A DNA stretch of 64,000 bases from Anoxybacillus pushchinoensis (GCF_900111795.1 NZ_FOJQ01000003.1:30830-94829); one strand, 5' to 3'. Shown: positions 45,609-55,743, counted from the stretch's first letter. A program made the numbers and translations. Notes: generated from the letters alone by a model not told the origin.

Positions 45609-46724
45609 ATGAAAGACCCGCGTATTGAAAAGTTAGCAAAAAATTTAATCCATTACTCGCTCCGTTTACAAAAAGGTGAAAAAGTATTAATTGAAAATTT
45701 CGGTTTACAGCGGGAGCTTGTCATCGCTCTTGTGCGCGAGGTGTATGCCGTAGGCGCTTACCCGTTTGTGTCGTTAAAAGACCATCAAGTTGATCGCGCA
45801 CTTTTGCTCGGTGCACAAGAAGAGCAGTTTAACATGATGGCTGAATTTGAAGCAAATGTTATGAAACAAATGGATGCCTACATCGGTTTACGTGCGGGCG
45901 ATAACATCAATGAGTTTGCTGATGTGCCAGCTGACAAAATGAAAATTCACGGAAAAACAATTATGCAAAAAGTGCACCGTGACATTCGTGTGCCGAAAAC
46001 GAAATGGGTCGTGCTCCGTTACCCTAATCCGTCGATGGCTCAGCTTGCGAAAATGAGCACGGAGGCGTTTGAAGATTTTTATTTCAATGTATGTAACTTA
46101 GACTACGGAAAAATGGATAGAGCGATGGACGCGCTCGTCGAACTGATGAATAAAACTGACGAAGTACGCATTACAGGGCCGGGTACAGATTTAACGTTCT
46201 CAATCAAAGATATTCCTGCTGTAAAATGTTCGGGTCAGATGAACATTCCAGATGGGGAAGTGTATACTGCTCCTGTACGTGATTCGGTAAATGGTACAAT
46301 TACATTTAATACACCATCCCCTTATCAAGGATTTACGTTTGAGAACGTGAAATTAACGTTTAAAGATGGGAAAATTATTGAAGCAACCGCTAATGATACA
46401 GAGCGCATCAACCAAATTTTCGATACCGATGAAGGAGCGCGCTATATTGGCGAATTCGCGATCGGAGTCAATCCCTACATTCAACATCCGATGCAAGATA
46501 TTTTGTTCGATGAAAAAATTGATGGAAGTTTCCACTTTACACCAGGTCAATGTTACGATGAAGCATACAACGGCAACCATTCCAACATTCATTGGGATAT
46601 GGTTATGATTCAACGCCCAGAATATGGTGGCGGTGAAATTTACTTTGACGGCGTACTCATTCGTAAAGACGGTCGATTTGTTATCCCACAATTAGAGCCG
46701 TTAAATCCAGAAAACTTAAAATAA
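45609..46724 (+). CDS. M29-family aminopeptidase (AmpS/AmpT-like)
   Basis: A 371-residue thermophilic-type metallo-aminopeptidase. Residues typical of M29 ligands occur in ITGPGTDLTFSI, NIPDGEVYTAPV (E), RYIGEFAIGVNP (E), and NGNHSNIHWDMV (H, H, D). ATG 45609 follows GGAGG. The protein is cytoplasmic and probably removes N-terminal residues from peptides. Its upstream region is shared with divergent ytxG. It ends at a terminator shared with the FtsA-like gene. Confidence 0.88.
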   Translation: MKDPRIEKLAKNLIHYSLRLQKGEKVLIENFGLQRELVIALVREVYAVGAYPFVSLKDHQVDRALLLGAQEEQFNMMAEFEANVMKQMDAYIGLRAGDNINEFADVPADKMKIHGKTIMQKVHRDIRVPKTKWVVLRYPNPSMAQLAKMSTEAFEDFYFNVCNLDYGKMDRAMDALVELMNKTDEVRITGPGTDLTFSIKDIPAVKCSGQMNIPDGEVYTAPVRDSVNGTITFNTPSPYQGFTFENVKLTFKDGKIIEATANDTERINQIFDTDEGARYIGEFAIGVNPYIQHPMQDILFDEKIDGSFHFTPGQCYDEAYNGNHSNIHWDMVMIQRPEYGGGEIYFDGVLIRKDGRFVIPQLEPLNPENLK

Positions 46725-46727
46725 AAG

Positions 46728-46764
46728 AAAAAGCAACTATGGCGCGTTCATAGTTGCTTTTTTT
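46728..46764. terminator. Bidirectional terminator after the M29 gene (copy 2 of a near-repeat)
   Basis: A 14-bp stem AAAAAGCAACTATG (46728-46741) with CATAGTTGCTTTTT (46749-46762). The stem is identical to that of 44411-44447; only the loop and top pairs differ. Confidence 0.9.
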
Positions 46765-46773
46765 ACAATCCAT

Positions 46774-48924
46774 TTAGTTTTTCTTATCCCAAACAATTTC
46801 GAGTTGATCTCCTGGTGCGAGCGGTTCATAAAATGTTGTCGGTTCGCCGTTTTTAAGCAATGTAAACGTTGTTGAAGCCCCGTGAGGAATAGCGACTTCG
46901 ACATATTGAAATATATCTTGAAAAATGAAAGGTTCCATTTTTTTTTCATAGAATTGAAGCACGTCTCCATGTTGGACCGTATCGTTGTCGCTAAGCTCAA
47001 CACCGTCACGATAAAACGCGCCGATTTGTTTCGTTAACGTCAATGTTTCCCCATGAAATATAATTGGCATGGAATAATACAGTTTCAGCTGTTTTGCTTC
47101 GGCAATTTGAGCAATCGTTCGCTCGTTTTGTTTATGAACAACGATCGTGTCTCCGTCTTCAAATGTGGCATAGCGTTGGCATTCGATTCCATTCCGATAT
47201 ATTGTTCCACTCCATTCAGGAAACGTGATTTTTTTTTCGTTCAATATGAATGTAAACGGTTCGAGTTGCTGGATAAGATGCTCGTTTTTTGTCGCTTGTA
47301 AAAGTTGTTCAATCGTTTCAGGCATGTGAACGACAATGTCATCTCGATCACATAAAACGGTATCGAGAGAAACATGTTGTCCGTTTCGTAATATAACAGG
47401 CTCAATCGTATATCGTTGTCCGTTAATTGTCACTTGTTTTGTCGGCAATGATTCAAGTAAGTCACGAAGGTGAACGGTCGCCTGTTTGCCGTCTCGTCCT
47501 TTTTCAACAACGATGTCGTCCCCGTTTGTAATCGGTGTATCAAATGTGGCTCGTTCACCATTTTTCATTATGAGCGGTGGTTCGCCGTACGTCCCTGGTA
47601 TAGTAATCGTTTGCCCGTTTAACGTCACAACGCAAGCGAGGCCGGGTTTTCCATACAGTTTATGTAATTGAATACCGACTGCTAATAGCGCATCGCCAAT
47701 CGTCAGTTGTTTCATATCAAATAGGCGAATAGGCTGACCATTTACATGAACTGTTACGTATTGAATAGGCGTTTGCTTTGCAGCAATTGCAATTCCAATC
47801 GGAGTGACGAGTTCTGGTCGATGTTTCATCTCCTCACGGTCAATGTGCAATTTTTGGATGGCATCAATACCGCGAATAGCCACGCGATTTTCGGGGAGAT
47901 GAAGCTTTTGAGCGAGCCGTTTTGGCAGTTCAGGTGTTAAGCTTCCTCCTCCAACGAGCATGACTGCTTTTGGTGGTTGATGATTGTTTAACCGCAAAAT
48001 TTCTTTGCTGATCGCATCAGCGAGGCGATCGATTGCATCTGAAATCGTTGTAATCATTTGTTCTCGTAGTACTTCCGTTTCAAAACCGAGAACGTCTGTA
48101 ATCGTTATCGTTTCTTTTGTATGCAAGTCACGTTTCGCTTGTTCAGCAAGAGGAAAATCAAGTAAATACGCATCTGAAATGGCTTCAGTAATTTCATCTC
48201 CTGCCATCGGTACCATGCCGTAGGCGATGACTGTACCGAGATCGGTAATGGCGATATCAGACGTTCCTGCCCCGATATCTACGAGCGCTATATTTAATCG
48301 TCTCATAGTTGGAGGAATAAGTACGTTCAATGCAGCAATCGGTTCAAGTGTTAGCGCCTCCATTTCCAAATGGGCGCGTTGTAGTGCGGCAAGAAGTGAC
48401 TCAACAACGAGTCTCGGTAAAAATGTAGCGATCACTTCAACGCTTGCCTCGTCTCCTTGCTGATCAATTAAGTTGCCGATTTCTTCTCCTTCGATTTCGT
48501 ATCGTGTGACGGAATAACCGACACAATAATAATGATGACTTTTTTCGATAGATGATTTTTCGGCTAACGTAGTTTGTGCTTGTTGAACAGCAGCAAGTTC
48601 TAGATACGCTACATCCTCGTGTGTTAAAAGAGGCTTTCCTTTTATTGAAATAGTAATTTTCCCTTTTTCTGTTTTTAATGAGCGTCCTGCAGCTGCAACA
48701 CATACACGGGTAAGAGGTCCGTGTCGTTCCTCTAATATTTTTTTTATATCGATAATGACTTTCGCAACAGCGAGCACATCGTGAATTTGCCCGTCAAGCA
48801 TTGCCCGTTCTTCATGTTCTTTAATGACCATGTCCTCAACTTGATATTGCCCGTCTGTTTCCTTTAAAATAATGCCAACTACTGAACGCGTGCCAATGTC
48901 TAGTGCAAAAATCAAGGTTCTCAC
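46774..48924 (-). CDS. Large FtsA-like actin-fold protein with five C-terminal repeats
   Basis: A 716-residue protein. Residues 1-385 have an FtsA/PilM-type actin fold: phosphate 1 FALDIGTRSVVG (6-17), an SHS2-like 1C region (about 75-185), phosphate 2 ALVDIGAGTSDI (213-224) and the adenosine loop MLVGGGSLTPEL (322-333). Residues about 431-713 consist of five related units, each with an xNG (455, 514, 578, 640, 692) and a GD/DD turn (468, 528, 591, 653, 705) exactly 12-13 residues later, then a short hydrophobic strand. The repeats look like small beta-grasp units; this fold is inferred. There is no amphipathic FtsA membrane-targeting helix at the end. It is divergent from aroA. Cellular role unknown; cell division or envelope assembly are guesses. 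Confidence 0.75.
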   Translation of the reverse strand: MRTLIFALDIGTRSVVGIILKETDGQYQVEDMVIKEHEERAMLDGQIHDVLAVAKVIIDIKKILEERHGPLTRVCVAAAGRSLKTEKGKITISIKGKPLLTHEDVAYLELAAVQQAQTTLAEKSSIEKSHHYYCVGYSVTRYEIEGEEIGNLIDQQGDEASVEVIATFLPRLVVESLLAALQRAHLEMEALTLEPIAALNVLIPPTMRRLNIALVDIGAGTSDIAITDLGTVIAYGMVPMAGDEITEAISDAYLLDFPLAEQAKRDLHTKETITITDVLGFETEVLREQMITTISDAIDRLADAISKEILRLNNHQPPKAVMLVGGGSLTPELPKRLAQKLHLPENRVAIRGIDAIQKLHIDREEMKHRPELVTPIGIAIAAKQTPIQYVTVHVNGQPIRLFDMKQLTIGDALLAVGIQLHKLYGKPGLACVVTLNGQTITIPGTYGEPPLIMKNGERATFDTPITNGDDIVVEKGRDGKQATVHLRDLLESLPTKQVTINGQRYTIEPVILRNGQHVSLDTVLCDRDDIVVHMPETIEQLLQATKNEHLIQQLEPFTFILNEKKITFPEWSGTIYRNGIECQRYATFEDGDTIVVHKQNERTIAQIAEAKQLKLYYSMPIIFHGETLTLTKQIGAFYRDGVELSDNDTVQHGDVLQFYEKKMEPFIFQDIFQYVEVAIPHGASTTFTLLKNGEPTTFYEPLAPGDQLEIVWDKKN

Positions 48925-49079
48925 CTTCTTTTTCGAAAATTAAAAAATTCTTTATTGCTTAAACGCGTTTTATAAATAAAGGGGTGACAACTTTACCCAC
49001 TTCGTTTATAATAATCTCTAATTATATTATATAGAAATGTACCACATTTTTTAGCTTACATAAAGAAAGGATGAGATGA

Positions 49080-50162
49080 ATGAGCAACGAACGATTAGAT
49101 GAGCTGAGAGCGAAGGTTGATGAGCTAAATTTGCAGTTGTTAAAGTTAATTAATGAACGTGGGCGTCTCGTGCAAGAAATTGGGAAAATTAAAGACGCAC
49201 AAGGTACGTATTTTTATGACCCTGTTCGCGAACGAAAAATGTTAGATTTAATTTTAGAACATAATGATGGACCATTTGATACAGCGACGTTGAAACATAT
49301 TTTTAAGGAGATTTTTAAAGCCGGTCTTGATTTGCAAGAAGACGATCATAAAAAAGCATTGCTCGTATCTCGAAAGAAGAAGCCAGAAAATACGATTGTC
49401 GACGTGAAAGGTGAAAAAATTGGTGATGGCAATCAATATTTTGTTATGGGACCGTGCGCGGTTGAAAGCTACGAACAAGTAGCGGAAGTAGCGCAAGCGA
49501 TTAAACGACACGGGTTAAAATTGTTGCGCGGTGGAGCGTATAAGCCGCGTACATCGCCGTACGATTTCCAAGGACTTGGAGTCGAAGGATTAAAAATTTT
49601 AAAACGGGTAGCGGACGAGTTCGATTTAGCGGTCATTAGTGAAATCGTCACACCTGCGGATATTGAAAAAGCGCTCGATTACATTGATGTTATTCAAATT
49701 GGAGCGCGCAATATGCAAAACTTTGAGTTGTTAAAAGCAGCTGGTCAAGTGAATAAGCCAGTATTGTTAAAACGCGGGTTAGCTGCTACGATCGAAGAGT
49801 TTATCCATGCGGCAGAGTACATTATGTCACAAGGAAATGGTCAAATCATTTTATGTGAACGTGGAATTCGCACGTACGAAAAAGCGACGAGAAATACGCT
49901 TGATATTTCAGCCGTACCGATTTTGAAAAAGGAAACGCATTTGCCTGTGTTTGTCGATGTGACACATTCAACAGGACGCCGTGATTTGCTTTTACCTTGT
50001 GCCAAAGCTGCGCTTGCGATCGGAGCTGACGGAGTGATGGCAGAAGTGCATCCAGATCCAGCCGTTGCCCTATCCGATTCAGCTCAACAAATGGATATTG
50101 ATCAATTCAATGAGTTTATGGAGGAATTGAAGTCGTTCCAAAAACAATTTGTAAAAGCATAA
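49080..50162 (+). CDS. aroA: Chorismate mutase / DAHP synthase, AroA(G)
   Basis: A 360-residue bifunctional enzyme. An AroQ-type chorismate mutase domain (residues 1-85, [20 protein letters not shown]...GRLV) precedes a class I-beta DAHP synthase (about 105-360, with [29 protein letters not shown] and HSTGRR). It opens the shikimate pathway from PEP and erythrose-4-phosphate; the mutase domain acts as the feedback sensor for prephenate/chorismate. AAAGGATGAGA precedes ATG. It is followed by a terminator and then ccpA. Confidence 0.96.
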   Translation: MSNERLDELRAKVDELNLQLLKLINERGRLVQEIGKIKDAQGTYFYDPVRERKMLDLILEHNDGPFDTATLKHIFKEIFKAGLDLQEDDHKKALLVSRKKKPENTIVDVKGEKIGDGNQYFVMGPCAVESYEQVAEVAQAIKRHGLKLLRGGAYKPRTSPYDFQGLGVEGLKILKRVADEFDLAVISEIVTPADIEKALDYIDVIQIGARNMQNFELLKAAGQVNKPVLLKRGLAATIEEFIHAAEYIMSQGNGQIILCERGIRTYEKATRNTLDISAVPILKKETHLPVFVDVTHSTGRRDLLLPCAKAALAIGADGVMAEVHPDPAVALSDSAQQMDIDQFNEFMEELKSFQKQFVKA

Positions 50163-50167
50163 CGAAG

Positions 50168-50200
50168 AAAAGCTGGTGAAGTGTTCACCGGCTTTTTCTT
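50168..50200 (+). terminator. Terminator of aroA
   Basis: A 13-bp stem, 50168-50180 with 50184-50196 (one T-G pair), three-base loop, followed by TCTTATG. Confidence 0.85.
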
Positions 50201-50221
50201 ATGAATTTACTTGTGAAAACG

Positions 50222-50251
50222 TTGCACTTAGGTAATCATTTATCGTATGAT
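50222..50251 (+). promoter_or_regulatory. Promoter of ccpA
   Basis: TTGCAC (50222-50227), 18 bases, TATGAT (50246-50251). A cre-like half-site TGAAAACG (50214-50221) abuts the -35. Confidence 0.6.
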
Positions 50252-50319
50252 ATTTTTACATAAAATTGCGATTCACGACAGTTTTCGATATATAGAGCAT
50301 AAAAAAAGGAGTGTATGTG

Positions 50320-51318
50320 ATGAATGTAACAATTTATGATGTAGCAAGAGAAGCAAACGTGTCTATGGCGACCGTTTCGCGTGTAGTTAACGGTAACCCG
50401 AACGTCAAGCCATCAACGAGAAAAAAAGTGTTAGAAGTCATTGAACGGCTTGGATATCGTCCAAACGCGGTAGCACGTGGATTGGCAAGCAAAAAGACGA
50501 CGACGGTTGGCGTGATCATTCCCGATATTTCGAATATTTTCTTTGCAGAAATGGCGCGCGGAATTGAAGATATTGCAACGATGTATAAATATAACATCAT
50601 TTTGAGCAATTCTGATCAAAACAAGGAAAAAGAGTTGCACTTATTAAATACAATGCTTGCGAAACAAGTTGATGGCATTTTATTTATGGGTGGCGACATA
50701 ACGGAAGAGCATGTCGAGCAGTTTAAAAAATCGGATGTGCCGATTGTATTGGCGGCAACAATCGAACGAAATGAGATCATCCCGTCTGTCAACATTGACT
50801 ACGAACAAGCGGCTTACGATGCTGTTCATATGCTTATTGAAAAAGGACATGAACGAATTGCATATGTGACAGGTCCGCTGAATGATCCGATTAACGGGTT
50901 AAAAAAATTAGCTGGTTATCGTCGTGCCTTAGAAGAAGCGAGCATTGCTTATGATGATGAACTTGTTGTTGAAGGGGATTACACATATGACTCTGGCATC
51001 GAAGCGTATGACAAGTTAGCCGAACTTGCAGAGCGTCCAACAGCGATCTTTGTTGGAACAGATGAAATGGCTCTCGGGGTCATTCATGGTGCGCAAGATC
51101 GCGGCGTACGCATTCCTGATGAATTGGAAGTTGTCGGTTTTGATAATACACGTTTAGCAACAATGGTTCGTCCAAAGTTGACGACGGTTGTACAGCCGAT
51201 GTACGATATTGGCGCTGTGGCGATGCGTCTATTAACGAAATATATGAATAAAGAACATGTTGACAATCACATCGTCGTGTTGCCGCATCGTATTGAATAT
51301 CGCGATTCGACAAAATAG
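50320..51318 (+). CDS. ccpA: Catabolite control protein A
   Basis: A 332-residue LacI-family regulator. The N-terminal helix-turn-helix ([20 protein letters not shown]) and hinge ([18 protein letters not shown]) are canonical for CcpA, followed by a periplasmic-binding-type core that contacts HPr-Ser46-P. It controls carbon catabolite repression and activation at cre sites. ATG 50320 follows AAAGGAG by seven bases; an upstream GTG at 50311 overlaps that site. The aroA-ccpA linkage is conserved in Bacilli. Confidence 0.97.
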   Translation: MNVTIYDVAREANVSMATVSRVVNGNPNVKPSTRKKVLEVIERLGYRPNAVARGLASKKTTTVGVIIPDISNIFFAEMARGIEDIATMYKYNIILSNSDQNKEKELHLLNTMLAKQVDGILFMGGDITEEHVEQFKKSDVPIVLAATIERNEIIPSVNIDYEQAAYDAVHMLIEKGHERIAYVTGPLNDPINGLKKLAGYRRALEEASIAYDDELVVEGDYTYDSGIEAYDKLAELAERPTAIFVGTDEMALGVIHGAQDRGVRIPDELEVVGFDNTRLATMVRPKLTTVVQPMYDIGAVAMRLLTKYMNKEHVDNHIVVLPHRIEYRDSTK

Positions 51319-51351
51319 GCGGCGCGGCTCACTGTGCGTACGAACATAGAA

Positions 51352-51390
51352 AAGGGTGTTCGCTACTTTTCGGAACACCCTTGTTATTTT
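51352..51390. terminator. Terminator between ccpA and acuC
   Basis: A 10-bp stem AAGGGTGTTC (51352-51361) with GAACACCCTT (51373-51382), followed by GTTATTTTG. Confidence 0.75.
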
Positions 51391-51391
51391 G

Positions 51392-52564
51392 TTATAAGTT
51401 TAACCGTTGTTTATTGCTTCGGATTGGATGGAGCGCTTTCATGACAGTTTGGGCATTTTTTTCTGAAATTTCAGCCTTTCTCGGAATAGGTGGGTATAAG
51501 TCTTCTGGATCATCCCACTTGAGTGGTAAAGAAACGGGAGCGTGCCGTTGCCAGCGGGCGATCCATTCCTCCGGTAAAGATTCAGAAATATCGGATTGTT
51601 CTGTCATTTCAAACCATAATAACGCCCATGCACGTGGAACAACGCGCCAAATGTCATACCCTCCTCCTCCGATCGCAATCCAACGGCCGTTGCAATATTG
51701 ATGCGCGATTTGATGCGCGATTTTTGGAATTTCGCGATAAATACGCATCGTTGTACACAAATGTGTTAATGGATCATAATAATGTGCGTCCACTCCATTT
51801 TGAGTCAAGATGACGTCCGGACGGAAAAAGTCAGCAATTTCGATCAGCGCTTCTGTATATGCTGCTAACCACGACTCATCTTCTGTAAACGCATCAACGG
51901 GAATGTTGAAAGAGTAGCCATATCCTTTTCCTTGTCCTCGTTCATTCACATTTCCTGTACCAGGGAATAAGTAACGCCCTGTTTCATGGATTGAAAACGT
52001 GCATACATTCGGGTCATCGTAAAACGTCCATTGCACCCCGTCGCCATGGTGGGCATCTGTATCCACATATAAAACACGCACACCGTACTTTTCTTGCATA
52101 TATTTAATGGCGACAGAGCTATCATTGTAGATGCAAAAACCTGATGCTTTGCCACGAAATCCATGATGGAGCCCTCCCCCTAAACTGAGCGCATGCTCAG
52201 CCTTGCCGGAAAGTACGTAATCAACTGCTGTTAATGTTCCGCCAACAAGAAGAGCGCTCGCTTCATGCATATTTGGAAAAATGGGTGTATCTTCTGTACC
52301 TAATCCATAATTGAGGGCAACTTCTTCTGGCAGTTGTCCTCTTCCTGCTTTTTTTACTGCTTCAATGTAATCGGTATCATGAACAAGTGCTAGCTCTTCG
52401 TCTGTTGCTAGACGTGGTGCTACAATTTGTGAATCATGAAGCGCGCCCAGCGTCTGTAATAAGTCGTACGTGAGTTTGACGCGCAGCTGGTTGAACGGAT
52501 GGCGATCATGGAACTTGTATGTTTGGAATGCATCAGAATAAATAAATACGCTATTTTTACTCAT
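51392..52564 (-). CDS. acuC: Protein deacetylase AcuC (class I HDAC fold)
   Basis: A 390-residue Zn hydrolase of the histone deacetylase superfamily. Motifs are [10 protein letters not shown] (His-His charge relay), [13 protein letters not shown] (zinc D and H), [14 protein letters not shown] and GGGGYD. It removes the acetyl group from AcsA and so restores its activity. ATG 52564 overlaps the acuB stop by four bases; GGGGG precedes it. Last gene of acuA-acuB-acuC. Confidence 0.95.
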   Translation of the reverse strand: MSKNSVFIYSDAFQTYKFHDRHPFNQLRVKLTYDLLQTLGALHDSQIVAPRLATDEELALVHDTDYIEAVKKAGRGQLPEEVALNYGLGTEDTPIFPNMHEASALLVGGTLTAVDYVLSGKAEHALSLGGGLHHGFRGKASGFCIYNDSSVAIKYMQEKYGVRVLYVDTDAHHGDGVQWTFYDDPNVCTFSIHETGRYLFPGTGNVNERGQGKGYGYSFNIPVDAFTEDESWLAAYTEALIEIADFFRPDVILTQNGVDAHYYDPLTHLCTTMRIYREIPKIAHQIAHQYCNGRWIAIGGGGYDIWRVVPRAWALLWFEMTEQSDISESLPEEWIARWQRHAPVSLPLKWDDPEDLYPPIPRKAEISEKNAQTVMKALHPIRSNKQRLNL

Positions 52565-53205
52565 GATGAAACCCCCGGCAAGTTCGGCCATAAAACGTCG
52601 TATCCTTGTGCCTTTAAATCATGAATAATCGTCATCGGGTTCATCGTTTGAATACGAAAAACAAGAACTTTATACATTTCATTTTGATCAGGATAGATGA
52701 GAACACTTGAAATATTGATGTTATGTTTTTGGAAAACAGAAGCGACTTCGCTTAACATTCCTGCCCGATTCGGCACTTTAATTTCGATTTGCGATCCAGG
52801 TTGGTGAGCCCCTGTCAGTTGCACAAGTGTGTACAACAAATCGCTTTCTGTAATGATGCCGACAAGTTTATTTTCTTTGACAATGGGCATGCAGCTAATG
52901 CGGTGTTCGTAAAACAAAGCGGCTATTTCTTCGACGAAGTCAAGCGGATGTCCTGTAATGACGTTTGTTTTCATAATGGTGCTTAACGGTTTTTGCAAAT
53001 CTTCGAGATGTTCATTCGCGTGGAAAATAGACGGACTTGCATCGCGTAAATCTCGGTCGGTAACGATGCCGATGACATGTTGTTCATCATCGACAATAGG
53101 TAAGTGACGAATGTTTTTTTGCTTGATGATATTTAGCGCATCACCAATTGTGTTTGACGGCTTTAATGCGATAACATCCGTTTTCATTATTTGTTCGACA
53201 ATCAT
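52561..53205 (-). CDS. acuB: CBS/ACT-domain protein AcuB
   Basis: A 214-residue protein with two CBS domains (residues 1-60 and 70-130; each with a [20 protein letters not shown] or [23 protein letters not shown] segment) and a C-terminal ACT domain (about 140-205, [20 protein letters not shown]). CBS pairs sense adenine nucleotides and ACT domains sense amino acids; the exact role of AcuB in acetate/acetoin use is not known. It is the middle gene of the operon. Confidence 0.93.
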   Translation of the reverse strand: MIVEQIMKTDVIALKPSNTIGDALNIIKQKNIRHLPIVDDEQHVIGIVTDRDLRDASPSIFHANEHLEDLQKPLSTIMKTNVITGHPLDFVEEIAALFYEHRISCMPIVKENKLVGIITESDLLYTLVQLTGAHQPGSQIEIKVPNRAGMLSEVASVFQKHNINISSVLIYPDQNEMYKVLVFRIQTMNPMTIIHDLKAQGYDVLWPNLPGVSS

Positions 53206-53224
53206 TTCCCCATCCCCTTTGTTT

Positions 53225-53857
53225 TTAATACATGAAGCGGTTCATAAAGCGTAATTGGTCAAATTTTTGAATAGATTGCTGATCGACGCGTTTTCCGATT
53301 CGAGCCATTAAACAATTAGCTGGATGTGAACAAATTTCTGGATCGTCCGTTGCGTACCAGACGAGTCCACCTGCGTTCATCATTTTCTCCATTACTTTTC
53401 GATATTCCCATACGTTTAAACCCGTTCGTTTTAAATCCCAATGCCAATAGTACTCTGTTGTAATAATGATGTAATCTTCCATCGCATCATCCATCATGGC
53501 AACTTTCAACAAATTTTTTCCGACACCGCAGCCTCGAAAGTCTGGGATAACTTCAATTGCACCAAGTTCGATTAAATTTTCCATCTTCCCTTGCGACCAT
53601 CTTTCTAGCGGGTCGGGATATAAAAAGGTCACGTAGCCAACGATCGTATGACCGTGGCGAGCAATAATAATTCGTCCTTCTGGAAGGCCAGCAATTTCAA
53701 TGAGCGCTTGATGTTGTTGATGCGGCTGACGAAATGCTGTTAAATCGTGATGAAATTCATAACTAGCTAGTTTTTCGGGAGAAATCGGCCCTTCAATAAT
53801 TAACGTTCCTTTCGGTGTTTTTAACTGTTTTGCGTTATATGTTTTTTTATGCTCCAT
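53225..53857 (-). CDS. acuA: GNAT acetyltransferase AcuA
   Basis: A 210-residue GNAT enzyme. The acetyl-CoA loop is [12 protein letters not shown] (about 111-122), preceded by the strand [11 protein letters not shown]. AcuA acetylates the catalytic lysine of AcsA and shuts it down. It is first gene of acuABC, divergent from acsA; a -10 TATAAT at 53896-53891 serves it, with a cre-like site covering its -35 region. Confidence 0.93.
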   Translation of the reverse strand: MEHKKTYNAKQLKTPKGTLIIEGPISPEKLASYEFHHDLTAFRQPHQQHQALIEIAGLPEGRIIIARHGHTIVGYVTFLYPDPLERWSQGKMENLIELGAIEVIPDFRGCGVGKNLLKVAMMDDAMEDYIIITTEYYWHWDLKRTGLNVWEYRKVMEKMMNAGGLVWYATDDPEICSHPANCLMARIGKRVDQQSIQKFDQLRFMNRFMY

Positions 53858-53890
53858 TACCCCACCGCCTACTGAAATGATCTTATTTCA

Positions 53891-53927
53891 ATTATACATA
53901 AAAAAATAAAAATTAAATCGTTTTCAT
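53891..53927 (-). promoter_or_regulatory. acuABC promoter region with cre-like site
   Basis: On the minus strand ATGAAAACGATTTAAT (53927-53912) matches the cre consensus at all but one of the fixed positions. It covers the -35 region for a perfect TATAAT -10 at 53896-53891. Binding of CcpA here would repress acuABC and may also affect acsA. Confidence 0.6.
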
Positions 53928-53956
53928 AATAAACACAAATGAAAATTTTTTAAAAA

Positions 53957-53985
53957 TTGAGAAATCATTTATAGTATAATATAAT
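53957..53985 (+). promoter_or_regulatory. Promoter of acsA
   Basis: TTGAGA (53957-53962), a 17-base spacer and TATAAT (53980-53985), followed about 30 bases later by AAGGGGGAG and the acsA start. Confidence 0.7.
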
Positions 53986-54021
53986 ACGAGTGTAAAGACT
54001 TCAAACAAGGGGGAGTTTGGG

Positions 54022-55743
54022 ATGATTAAAGTGGAAACGCTACCAGTCATTCAAGGGGATTTTAATTTAAAAAACTATGAAGAAACGTATCAAACGTTTG
54101 ACTGGTCAGAGGCGGAGAAAAACTTTTCTTGGTACGAAACTGGAAAAGTGAATATGGCGTATGAAGCAATTGATCGCCACGTAGAAACGTTTCGAAAAAA
54201 CAAAGTCGCTCTTTACTATCGCGATGCGACAAGAGAAGAAAAGTACACATTTAAAGAAATGAAAGAGTTTTCGAACAAAGTAGCCAACGTGTTAAAAGAA
54301 GTGGCTGATGTTGAAAAAGGTGATCGCGTCTTTATTTTTATGCCTCGTTCACCAGAATTATATTTCTCTGTGCTTGGTGCAATTAAACTTGGTGCAATTG
54401 TTGGGCCGCTTTTTGAGGCATTCATGGAAGGAGCAGTCCGTGATCGTTTAGAAGATAGCGAGGCAAAAGTGATTATTACAACACCTGAACTGTTGCCGCG
54501 AGTGCCTGTCAATGAACTACCGGCATTAAAATACGTATTTTTAGTCGGAGATGACGTGAAAGAAGAAGGCCCATTTTTTGATTTGAAAAAACGGATGAAT
54601 GCCGCAAGCAAACATTTTGATATTGAATGGGTCGGACGTGAGGACGGTCTCATTTTACATTATACATCTGGTTCAACAGGGAAACCAAAAGGTGTATTGC
54701 ATGTGCATAACGCTATGATCCAGCATTATCAAACGGCAAAATGGGTGTTAGACTTAAAAGAGGACGATGTATATTGGTGCACAGCTGACCCAGGTTGGGT
54801 AACGGGAACATCATATGGTATTTTCGGTCCGTGGCTTTGCGGAGCATCAAACGTCATTGTAGGGGGACGATTTAACCCAGAAGCGTGGTACAAAACGATT
54901 GAAGACTATGGTGTGACAGTATGGTATAGTGCACCGACAGCATTCCGGATGTTGATGGGTGCTGGGGACGAGATTGTGAAAAAATATGATTTGCGTTCAC
55001 TTCGCCATATTTTAAGTGTTGGTGAACCGCTCAATCCAGAAGTTGTTCGCTGGGGAATGAAAGTGTTCAACCGTCGCATTCATGATACATGGTGGATGAC
55101 AGAGACGGGAGGTCAGCTCATCTGCAACTATCCATGTATGGAAATTAAACCGGGATCGATGGGCAAGCCGATTCCAGGAGTCAAAGCAGCGATTGTTGAT
55201 GATCAAGGAAATGAATTGCCACCGTATCGTATGGGGAATTTGGCGATTAAAAAGGGTTGGCCGTCCATGATGCGTGCTATCTGGAACAATCCACAAAAAT
55301 ATGAGTCATATTTCTTGCCTGGTGATTGGTATGTATCTGGTGATTCTGCGTATATGGATGAGGACGGATATTTTTGGTTCCAGGGACGAATTGATGACGT
55401 CATTATGACAGCTGGAGAGCGTGTCGGTCCGTTTGAAGTAGAAAGTAAGCTCGTTGAACATCCAGCTGTTGCAGAAGCAGGTGTCATCGGAAAACCGGAT
55501 CCAGTGCGCGGTGAAATTATTAAAGCGTTTGTAGCTTTACGCGAGGGGTACGAGCCGTCAGAAGAATTAAAAGAAGATATTCGTAACTTTGTGAAAAAAG
55601 GCTTAGCAGCACATGCCGCACCGCGTGAAATCGAGTTTCGTGACAAACTTCCAAAAACGAGAAGTGGAAAAATTATGCGTCGCGTCTTAAAAGCTTGGGA
55701 GCTAAACTTACCGACAGGTGACTTATCAACAATGGAAGATTAA
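54022..55743 (+). CDS. acsA: Acetyl-CoA synthetase
   Basis: A 573-residue adenylate-forming enzyme turning acetate, ATP and CoA into acetyl-CoA. Motifs include YTSGSTGKPKG (P-loop, about 213-223), WWMTETGG, and the C-terminal PKTRSGKIMRR, in which K550 is the lysine acetylated by AcuA. Length matches B. subtilis AcsA (572). AAGGGGGAG precedes ATG. It is divergent from acuABC, with its own promoter. Confidence 0.96.
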   Translation: MIKVETLPVIQGDFNLKNYEETYQTFDWSEAEKNFSWYETGKVNMAYEAIDRHVETFRKNKVALYYRDATREEKYTFKEMKEFSNKVANVLKEVADVEKGDRVFIFMPRSPELYFSVLGAIKLGAIVGPLFEAFMEGAVRDRLEDSEAKVIITTPELLPRVPVNELPALKYVFLVGDDVKEEGPFFDLKKRMNAASKHFDIEWVGREDGLILHYTSGSTGKPKGVLHVHNAMIQHYQTAKWVLDLKEDDVYWCTADPGWVTGTSYGIFGPWLCGASNVIVGGRFNPEAWYKTIEDYGVTVWYSAPTAFRMLMGAGDEIVKKYDLRSLRHILSVGEPLNPEVVRWGMKVFNRRIHDTWWMTETGGQLICNYPCMEIKPGSMGKPIPGVKAAIVDDQGNELPPYRMGNLAIKKGWPSMMRAIWNNPQKYESYFLPGDWYVSGDSAYMDEDGYFWFQGRIDDVIMTAGERVGPFEVESKLVEHPAVAEAGVIGKPDPVRGEIIKAFVALREGYEPSEELKEDIRNFVKKGLAAHAAPREIEFRDKLPKTRSGKIMRRVLKAWELNLPTGDLSTMED

